Assembly (NCBI GenBank): GCA_021162325.1 | Contig: JAGGYV010000150.1 | Location: forward strand, 1 to 11,063 | Direction of reading: 5' to 3' | DNA length: 11,063 nt | Source of the DNA: Desulfobacteraceae bacterium | GTDB lineage: Bacteria > Desulfobacterota > Desulfobacteria > Desulfobacterales > Desulfosalsimonadaceae | In this document: positions 5,247 through 11,063 of the stretch, piece by piece | How positions within the stretch are numbered: position 1 is the stretch's first letter | How the letters are laid out: every line of letters begins with the position of its first letter | Notes under the pieces: model-generated | Database searches by the model: none | What the model was told of the DNA's origin: nothing | What the model saw: the letters and a program-made list of their open reading frames with translations, nothing else | Made by a program: the position numbers and the translations under genes

Positions 5247-6748
5247 AACATCCCTTTTCCCCTGCACTTGTTTTACTTGCCGGTATTTTTTCGGCACAGG
5301 TTCTATTCAGCGTTCTTGTCTATTTTTCCAATATTTCTCTGTATCAAAACCTTGCCGCCATCCGGCATTCCGGTTATATGATCGTGCCCAACGAATTGGT
5401 GATGCCTTCTCTTCAAAACATTAAACCCGCGATCTGCGGTGGTTTATTTTTCGCGTTAACCACCGGCGCCGGGTTAACCGTTATTACCTTCTTAGTGGTG
5501 AGCGTCTGGCGGCGATTTTCAAATCAATACTGGCTGCTGTTGGCTCTGTTTCTGACTGCCACAATTTTTTTCATCATAAAATTTAATTATAATATACCGG
5601 TGACGCTGGCTTGCACACTGACCGTTGGTGCAGCCATTTTTGCTTTGCTGAAGTTTCTTCCGGAACCGATTGAACGCGGATATCCCCTTTTGACCCTGTT
5701 TGCCGGTCATCTCGGGGTTATTATTTTGATTGGATTAATCTGGATGCCTGTAATAAATAAAAATGTCTTTATTTCCATCCGGGATAACCTGCTTTTATCT
5801 AACCCCATGGGGGAACAAATTAATGACTTTTACTATAAGTATACGCTTTATCCGGCAGAGACATTCAAATCCCTGGATCAAAAACTTTTAAAATCCTGTC
5901 GCATCAACATTAACGACAAAAATCTATCTGAACAGATCAAACAACAAATGGCTGCGCAGGATTATTTACCGGTGGATGAAAAATTCGCCCAAAATTTAAC
6001 GATTGATCTAACCATTGATCTTAAAAATAATACGTTGGTTTTTCTTCGTCAGGCAAAAACAATCCATGAATGTTCACCCGATACATTTCTAAAAGAATCC
6101 AAAAAAATCCTGGAATCGATTTCAGAAAAAACAGATCACAATAAATTTTTAAGAAAGATTACTTTCCTAAGCCTGATCACGGCATCTCCTTTGATCTGCT
6201 ATATTTTCCTGCACGCTTTTTTCATGTTGGGATTGTTTTTCATAAGATCAAAAATATCTCGCATGGCAGGAGCCTCAACTCTTTGCCTACTGGTGTTGAC
6301 ACTTCCTTCCATTTCCTTTTACCATCAAACGGTTGATACCATAGAAAATGCAAATCTTAACAAATACCTTACATCTCACATTTTGCAGGATCGTGTGGCG
6401 GCTCTAAAAGCGATATCTGATCAAAATCTCATCATTGACCGGTATATCGAGCCTGATCAGCTTGATCGACTTATTCAGTCTCCGATGATTGCAGACCGTT
6501 ACTGGTTGGCAAAAACCCTGGGGAGCAGCCGAACGGTGGATTCATATCAGCTGATTTTAAGGCTGCTGGATGATCCCCAGCCCAATGTCATGTGCATGGC
6601 CATGTACAGCCTGGGAAAACAAAGTCATCGAAAGGCGCCTGTTGCGATTAATGAGATCATCCGTCGAATAAAGACTTCCGGGCACTGGTACGTCCAGTGG
6701 TATGGATATAAAGCATTAAAGAGACTGGGATGGACACAGGAAAAATAA
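5243..6748 (+). CDS. Seven-helix membrane protein with HEAT-like C-terminal tail, unknown function
   Basis: I do not recognise a named family for this 501-residue protein. Hydrophobic segments suggest seven membrane helices: about residues 8-28, 63-88, 96-113, 117-136, 149-170, 306-335 and 343-360. Positive loops (VWRRF at 88-92, IRSKISR at 334-340) place the N-terminus in the cytoplasm. A hydrophilic domain of about 135 residues (171-305) and the C-terminal tail would then be periplasmic. The tail (about 380-498) has paired amphipathic helices of HEAT or Armadillo type: LQDRVAALKAISDQN, ADRYWLAKTLGSSR, LILRLLDDPQPNVMCMAMYSLGKQ and HWYVQWYGYKALKRLGW. HEAT-like repeats usually bind proteins. 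The start overlaps the aroQ stop (ATGA), and the end overlaps the CPBP gene by 19 bases, so all three are probably co-translated. A role as partner or substrate of the CPBP protease is speculation from context. Confidence 0.8.
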   Translation: MKHPFSPALVLLAGIFSAQVLFSVLVYFSNISLYQNLAAIRHSGYMIVPNELVMPSLQNIKPAICGGLFFALTTGAGLTVITFLVVSVWRRFSNQYWLLLALFLTATIFFIIKFNYNIPVTLACTLTVGAAIFALLKFLPEPIERGYPLLTLFAGHLGVIILIGLIWMPVINKNVFISIRDNLLLSNPMGEQINDFYYKYTLYPAETFKSLDQKLLKSCRININDKNLSEQIKQQMAAQDYLPVDEKFAQNLTIDLTIDLKNNTLVFLRQAKTIHECSPDTFLKESKKILESISEKTDHNKFLRKITFLSLITASPLICYIFLHAFFMLGLFFIRSKISRMAGASTLCLLVLTLPSISFYHQTVDTIENANLNKYLTSHILQDRVAALKAISDQNLIIDRYIEPDQLDRLIQSPMIADRYWLAKTLGSSRTVDSYQLILRLLDDPQPNVMCMAMYSLGKQSHRKAPVAINEIIRRIKTSGHWYVQWYGYKALKRLGWTQEK

Positions 6749-7383
6749 ATACGGTTTTAATAATAATAATCTTTGGGATTATTTTTTTTGTTGAAGCAGG
6801 TGTTCAGCAACTACCATTAGACCCGCTAATGAAAACCGGAACCGCCCGATGTCTGGAAATTGTTTTAATATTAATGGTGTTCAGGTGGCTTGACAATGGA
6901 TTGGCAGCCATTGGATTATCTTCCGACCGGATCATGCCGGGTTTCAAAAAAGGTCTTATCTGGTCTGCGGGGTTCGGCCTGCTGGCTGCCATGCTCGGTG
7001 CATTGTTGTTTTTTTCAGGAATCAATCCGTTCGCACTATTGCATCTCAAATTGCCGGATTCGAAACTGGATATGGTTTTGTTTTATATTATCGGCGGCCT
7101 GATTGCGCCGGTGGCTGAAGAAATATTTTTTCGCGGTGTGATATACGGATATGTAAAACGGGTATTAAAAAAGAACATCAATCAGTGGTCGATTCCGGCG
7201 GCGTTAATTATCAGTACCTGTCTGTTCGTTTTTGCGCACCAGGGAAGCTCCGGAATCCCATTGCCGCAACTGGTCGGCGGAATTGTTTTTTGCTTATCTT
7301 ATGAAGTTGAAAAGTCGCTGTTGACCCCGATTATGATCCATTCACTGGGCAATCTGGCCCTGTTTACGGTTTCACAATTTTAA
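6730..7383 (+). CDS. CPBP-family (Rce1/Abi-like) intramembrane metalloprotease
   Basis: This 217-residue multi-helix membrane protein carries the three motifs of the CPBP family: EEIFFRG (Glu130, Glu131, Arg135) as EExxxR, FVFAH (Phe166 to His170) as FxxxH, and IHSLGN (His204, Asn208) as HxxxN. In the eukaryotic relative Rce1 these residues form the glutamate-histidine active site that cleaves CAAX proteins. Bacterial members are linked to processing, bacteriocin self-immunity and membrane signalling, and most have no known substrate. Hydrophobic helices cover roughly 8-24, 41-53, 74-97, 114-130, 152-170 and 180-213. The ATG at 6730 lies 19 bases inside the preceding gene; no other plausible start is near. 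The stop TAA (7381-7383) overlaps the stop of the convergent kinase gene in a TTAA. Family membership is firm, substrate unknown. Confidence 0.9.
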   Translation: MDTGKINTVLIIIIFGIIFFVEAGVQQLPLDPLMKTGTARCLEIVLILMVFRWLDNGLAAIGLSSDRIMPGFKKGLIWSAGFGLLAAMLGALLFFSGINPFALLHLKLPDSKLDMVLFYIIGGLIAPVAEEIFFRGVIYGYVKRVLKKNINQWSIPAALIISTCLFVFAHQGSSGIPLPQLVGGIVFCLSYEVEKSLLTPIMIHSLGNLALFTVSQF

Positions 7384-9785
7384 TCGACAGTTTTTCTATC
7401 CTGACGATCCAGAACATTCCGGACGGTCGTGGCTAACTTCTGAAAAGTCAGGGGCTTAAAAACAAATGCCTTTAGACCGATATTTTTCGCGGATTTCTCA
7501 TCGATTTGCGGATTATAACCGGTGCAGATAATGACCGGAATATCCGGCCGGATGTCGATCATTTTTTTGGCCAGTTTATCTCCATTCATTTCCGGCATTG
7601 TCATGTCCGAGATAATTAAATCATACGTTTCAGGTGATTTCTTGAAATCGTTTAACGCATAGGTACTTTTATTATATGTTTTAACTGTATAACCAAGATA
7701 TTCCAGCATTTCACGGCCGGTTTCAATAATGGTTTCCTCATCGTCAATCAGCATAATATGCTCATTGCCAGTGGGCAGCAAAGCGTTGATTTTAAGAATG
7801 CCATCACTATCTTTTATATTTTTATCATCAATGAGCGGTAAATAAACAAAAAAGTCCGTACCGATGCCGGGTTTGCTTGAAAACAAAATATTACCGCCAT
7901 GTTTTTTAACAATACTTTGTGCCACCGCAAGCCCAAGCCCCGTCCCCATGCCTTGTGCCTTGGTCGTGTAATACGGATCAAAAATTCTTTTCCGGTCTTC
8001 TTTTGAAATACCATATCCTGTATCACTAATCGTCAGCTTTACGTATTTCCCGGATTTTATATCCTGGTCATTTTTTCTGACATTGGACAGGAACTCTTCC
8101 TTCTCCAGTGTTACGGCCAATATACCGCCCGTGTCTTTCATCGACTGACCGGCATTGGTCACCAGATTCATAACGACCTGATGAATCTGGACCGGATTCG
8201 CCTTGATTAAACGAATCGTTTCACCCAGGGATTCATTTATTTCAATGGAAGGGGGCAACGTCGCCTTTAACATTCGCAATGCTTCCCTGATAATCAGATT
8301 AATATTCACCGGTTTGCGTTTTTGCTCTGCCTGGCGGCTGATTGAGAGAATTTGGCGGACGAGTTCTTTTGCCCGATTACCCGCTTTAAAAACTTCTTCA
8401 AGATATGGAAAAACCTTGCTGTCAGGGTCAATATAAATTTTTGCCAGTTCAATATAACCGAGAATTGCTGAAAGGATATTATTAAAATCATGGGCAATGC
8501 CGCCGGCAAGGGTTCCGATTGCTTCCATTTTCTGAGATTGAACGAGCTGTGCTTCAAGTTTGCGTTGGGCCGTAATGTCATGAAAAACAGTCAGGGTATA
8601 AAATTTACCCTTAAGCTGAATGAGTTTGGAATAAAGTTGTACCTGAATCGATTGCTTGTCCTTGATACGATAAGCAATCTCATAACCGGCGACATCACCG
8701 CTTTCGATTAACTGGTCAATAAAGGTTTGCCGGTCTTCAGCCGGGAATCCAAGATCCAACGTATTTTTTCCGATAACCTCACTTCTTGAATACTGCATTT
8801 TTTCGCAAAATTTTTGATTGACATCCAGCACCTTCCCATTTAAATCCGTCAACGATATCGGTTGGGGAGATAGATTAAACAGGTACCGGAATTTAATTTC
8901 ATTTTCACGAAGCGCTTCTTCAACTTTTTTCTGTTCGGACAAATCTGATGCAACACTGATAAATCCAATCACTCTTCCGTTATCGTCTTTTTGAAGGGTA
9001 GACGTCATATGGGTTATAAATAATGTTCCGTCTGATCGTTTATGCCCGACTTCACCCCTGTTATATCCTCTACGAAGGACTTTTTTGTTGATCGGGATCA
9101 CGTCGTTGATATTTTGCTCATCACTGTGAAATATGCTCTGATGCTTTCCTATAAGAGTTGAGGGCGAGTAACCGTGAATATCCGCCCAAGCCTGATTGGC
9201 ATAAGTGATAATACCGTTCAAATCTGCCGTAGCAACACCCTCACCGATTTGATCAACAATATTAATTAAACGATGTAAACGCTCTTCGATTTTTTTTCTT
9301 TCAGTAATTTTACGGACAACTATTACTAATCGGGGGTTTGCTGAAATAAAGATTTTTTTGATACTGATTTCAATCCACAGTTTATCTCCTGAATGGTTGG
9401 TACTCTGCCATTCAAAGACCTGGGGCGATCCGTCGAGTGCGGCTTTAATTTTAGGTTGGGCGTCATCAAAAGCGTATGGCGGGACATTTGAAAACAATAA
9501 TTCAATATTTAAATAATAAATTTCTTCGGGTTTATACCCGAAAATGTCACATAGGGCGGGGTTAAAGTCGACAATCTTTTCCGTTTCCGAATCATAAAGC
9601 ACAATCGCATCGTCGGCAGCTTCATATACTTTTTCAAACCTGTTTTCATGCAATAAATATTTTTTGGAATCCTGGTGTATCCTTCGTCTAAGTTTTAAAT
9701 TCCAGATAAGCAGAAAAAACAAAAGAAAAATACAGACCAATAAAGGTAATATCAATTGAGGAGTATTCACGACATCATTAATCAT
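7380..9785 (-). CDS. Hybrid sensor histidine kinase with three PAS domains and C-terminal receiver
   Basis: Numbered from the TTG at 9797 (805 residues), the protein has one membrane helix (about 13-33) and then three PAS/PAC units. These are about 50-170 (FNPALCDIFGYKPEEI, ending VVRKITERKK), 174-295 (YANQAWADIHGYSP, ending ASDLSEQKK) and 299-414 (VNQKFCEKMQYSRSEVIGK, ending FHDITAQRK). The HisKA H-box is AGGIAHDFNNIL with His436. The ATPase domain shows the N-box QVVMNLVTNAGQ (Asn544, Asn548), G1 SDTGYGI (Asp592) and G2 GMGTGLGLAV. The receiver (about 680-798) has the acidic pair Asp685-Asp686, phosphoacceptor Asp731 in SDMTMPEMNG, Thr759 and Lys781, so the phosphorelay looks intact. No output regulator is encoded nearby and the signal is unknown. 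I chose ATG at 9785; TTG at 9797 is the alternative, and neither has a clear Shine-Dalgarno. The gene overlaps asd by 8 bases (20 from the TTG), suggesting coupling. Confidence 0.93.
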   Translation of the reverse strand: MINDVVNTPQLILPLLVCIFLLFFLLIWNLKLRRRIHQDSKKYLLHENRFEKVYEAADDAIVLYDSETEKIVDFNPALCDIFGYKPEEIYYLNIELLFSNVPPYAFDDAQPKIKAALDGSPQVFEWQSTNHSGDKLWIEISIKKIFISANPRLVIVVRKITERKKIEERLHRLINIVDQIGEGVATADLNGIITYANQAWADIHGYSPSTLIGKHQSIFHSDEQNINDVIPINKKVLRRGYNRGEVGHKRSDGTLFITHMTSTLQKDDNGRVIGFISVASDLSEQKKVEEALRENEIKFRYLFNLSPQPISLTDLNGKVLDVNQKFCEKMQYSRSEVIGKNTLDLGFPAEDRQTFIDQLIESGDVAGYEIAYRIKDKQSIQVQLYSKLIQLKGKFYTLTVFHDITAQRKLEAQLVQSQKMEAIGTLAGGIAHDFNNILSAILGYIELAKIYIDPDSKVFPYLEEVFKAGNRAKELVRQILSISRQAEQKRKPVNINLIIREALRMLKATLPPSIEINESLGETIRLIKANPVQIHQVVMNLVTNAGQSMKDTGGILAVTLEKEEFLSNVRKNDQDIKSGKYVKLTISDTGYGISKEDRKRIFDPYYTTKAQGMGTGLGLAVAQSIVKKHGGNILFSSKPGIGTDFFVYLPLIDDKNIKDSDGILKINALLPTGNEHIMLIDDEETIIETGREMLEYLGYTVKTYNKSTYALNDFKKSPETYDLIISDMTMPEMNGDKLAKKMIDIRPDIPVIICTGYNPQIDEKSAKNIGLKAFVFKPLTFQKLATTVRNVLDRQDRKTVD

Positions 9786-10896
9786 TGAGATGTTCAAGGA
9801 GTATTTTAAACATTCTCCGAATGGGTTCGGCAGCCCCCCAGAGAAGCTGATCCCCGACGGTAAACAGGGTTACATATTCCGGTCCGATATTCATCTTTCT
9901 TATCCGTCCGACGGGAACGTCAAGTTTGCCACTGACAGCTGCCGGGGAAAGATATTTAATCGAATCTTCTTTTGTATTTTTAATCACTTTTACCCAGTCA
10001 TTGGCATCAGCAATGATTGCTTCAATATCGCTTAACGGCAGATCTTTAGACAACTTGATGGTTAATGCCTGACTGTGACATCTCATGGCACCAATACGGA
10101 CACATATGCCATCAATGGGAATCGGTGGGTGGGTCTGAAGGATTTTATTTGTTTCAGAAAATCCTTTCCATTCTTCCCGTGTTTGACCCGATTCCAGGGG
10201 CGTGTCAATCCAGGGGATGACGCTTCCAGCAAGCGGAACCCCGAAATATTCCACGGGGAATGAACTGCTTCCCATGGTTTCAATGACACGCCGGTCTAGC
10301 GCAAGGATAGAAGACGCCGGATCAGAAAGGATCTCTTCACCTGCTTGCCCGATGGCTGACATCTGCCGGACCAGTTCACGCATATTATTGGCACCGGCAC
10401 CGGACGATGCCTGATAGGTCATCGAAGACACCCATTCGATATACCCCTTTTGGAATAAACCGCCCACTGCCATCAGCATCAAACTGACCGTGCAGTTACC
10501 GCCGATATAGTCTTTAATGCCATCTGACAGCGCCTGATCAATCACATCCCGATTCACCGGATCAAGGGAAATAACGCTGTCATTTGTCATTCGAAGGGCT
10601 GAGGCGGCATCCAGCCAATATCCATTCCATCCGCTGGCACGAAGTTCCGGATATACTTTTTTCGTATAACTTCCCCCCTGACAGGTGACAATGATATCCA
10701 TGCCTGAAAGGGTTTTAATATCAAATGCATCTTGAAGGGGTAGCGCTTTCATTCCAACATCCGGCGAGTCTTGACCAGCCTGGGACGTGGACGCAAAAAG
10801 GGGTTCAAACCCATTAAAATCATTTTCTTCTCTCATTCTATCCATAAGGACAGAACCAACCATGCCTCGCCAGCCGATAAATCCAACCTTTAACAT
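9778..10896 (-). CDS. asd: Aspartate-semialdehyde dehydrogenase, Escherichia coli-type
   Basis: This 372-residue enzyme reduces L-aspartyl phosphate to aspartate semialdehyde with NADPH, feeding lysine/diaminopimelate, threonine and methionine synthesis. It begins with the nucleotide loop VGFIGWRGMVGSVLM (residues 4-18). DIIVTCQGGSYT and WLDAASALRM follow, and the catalytic cysteine is Cys135 in IGGNCTVSLMLM. YQASSGAGANNMREL, the substrate-binding REEWKG and the catalytic RCHSQA (His274) complete the active site. The C-terminus has GPEYVTLFTVGDQLLWGAAEP. Length and motifs match the enterobacterial Asd class (about 367 residues) rather than the shorter class of roughly 340 common in other phyla. 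AAAGGG lies seven bases before the ATG, fixing the start. A hybrid histidine kinase overlaps its 3' end on the same strand. The call is firm. Confidence 0.97.
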   Translation of the reverse strand: MLKVGFIGWRGMVGSVLMDRMREENDFNGFEPLFASTSQAGQDSPDVGMKALPLQDAFDIKTLSGMDIIVTCQGGSYTKKVYPELRASGWNGYWLDAASALRMTNDSVISLDPVNRDVIDQALSDGIKDYIGGNCTVSLMLMAVGGLFQKGYIEWVSSMTYQASSGAGANNMRELVRQMSAIGQAGEEILSDPASSILALDRRVIETMGSSSFPVEYFGVPLAGSVIPWIDTPLESGQTREEWKGFSETNKILQTHPPIPIDGICVRIGAMRCHSQALTIKLSKDLPLSDIEAIIADANDWVKVIKNTKEDSIKYLSPAAVSGKLDVPVGRIRKMNIGPEYVTLFTVGDQLLWGAAEPIRRMFKILLEHLND

Positions 10897-10903
10897 TAAA
10901 AAG

Positions 10904-10909
10904 CCCTTT
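10904..10909 (-). promoter_or_regulatory. Shine-Dalgarno of asd
   Basis: On the minus strand AAAGGG lies seven bases before the ATG whose first base is 10896. It supports this start, which also gives the exact N-terminus expected for the E. coli-type enzyme. Confidence 0.7.
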
Positions 10910-10978
10910 CAAATCTCTTGATTTCTTGTTTAAATCAATGCAGAATAGGTAATCATCTCTATTGGAACCTGATGTTTA

Positions 10979-11016
10979 AGATTCCAGGATTTCTTTGAGA
11001 TTCCAAAATTTTCTTG
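10979..11016 (-). repeat. Two tandem 19-bp direct repeats upstream of asd
   Basis: AGATTCCAGGATTTCTTTG (10979-10997) is followed immediately by AGATTCCAAAATTTTCTTG (10998-11016), with 15 of 19 bases the same. On the asd strand the units lie about 83-120 bases before the start codon. Abutting 19-base units are a spacing a dimeric regulator could use, so an operator is possible. It could equally be a chance AT-rich duplication. I see no convincing -35/-10 pair for asd in 10897-11063, and nothing else there, but the region may continue past the window edge. Confidence 0.4.
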
Positions 11017-11063
11017 AACATGATGGACACTAATACCGAATTGTGCTTAATTTAGTATAATTA

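Noticed and set aside
7814..8581. Open frames antisense or shifted within the kinase, and similar frames inside rsmB, rpe and asd.
   Set aside because: They lie inside genes with clear domains, lack ribosome binding sites, and their translations show no family features.
11054..11061. Perfect TATAAT (11056-11061) on the plus strand near the right edge.
   Set aside because: No -35-like hexamer lies 16-18 bases upstream, and the gene it would serve is outside the window.

Overview
The window looks like chromosomal core-gene DNA from an anaerobic deltaproteobacterium, most likely Desulfobacterota (Desulfobacterales-like). This is inferred from the gene order def-fmt-rsmB-PASTA protein-rpe, the fairly AT-rich sequence with low-complexity lysine codons, a multi-PAS hybrid sensor kinase, and foldback repeats of the kind scattered through such genomes. 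The placement was not checked by a search. I see no phage, CRISPR, transposase, tRNA or rRNA.

Layout. The plus strand from 1 to 7383 carries one co-directional series. It starts with the 3' end of peptide deformylase (def), followed by methionyl-tRNA formyltransferase (fmt), which overlaps def. Then come 16S rRNA m5C methyltransferase (rsmB), a membrane-anchored protein with three PASTA domains, ribulose-phosphate 3-epimerase (rpe) and type II 3-dehydroquinase (aroQ). The series ends with a seven-helix membrane protein with a HEAT-like tail and a CPBP-family (Rce1-like) membrane protease. aroQ, the HEAT-like protein and the CPBP gene overlap each other and probably form one translation-coupled unit. 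The minus strand from 10896 down to 7380 carries an Escherichia coli-type aspartate-semialdehyde dehydrogenase (asd). It is overlapped by a large orphan hybrid histidine kinase (TM, three PAS, HisKA, HATPase, receiver). The two blocks converge on a shared TTAA at 7380-7383 that supplies both stop codons.

Function. def and fmt act at the two ends of the N-formyl-methionine cycle, and rsmB modifies the ribosome, so the left part is a translation module. rpe (pentose phosphate), aroQ (shikimate) and asd (aspartate family) are central biosynthesis. The PASTA protein, the HEAT-like/CPBP pair and the kinase are the poorly understood envelope or signalling parts.

The least ordinary content is in the gaps. 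Each of the three long gaps in the plus-strand series contains a palindromic element. A ~157-bp foldback whose arm includes the fmt stop codon lies between fmt and rsmB. A ~166-bp foldback fills almost the whole predicted leader of rpe, just downstream of a promoter with a perfect -10 box. A perfect 28-bp inverted pair of REP-like hairpins lies between rpe and aroQ, with a partial third copy that reaches the aroQ start codon. The first two foldbacks share a 17/18 motif at the same distance from their ends and look like relatives. I did not find a clearly new multi-gene system. The best candidates for a second look are the foldback-filled rpe leader, the relationship of the two foldbacks, and the HEAT-like/CPBP membrane pair.
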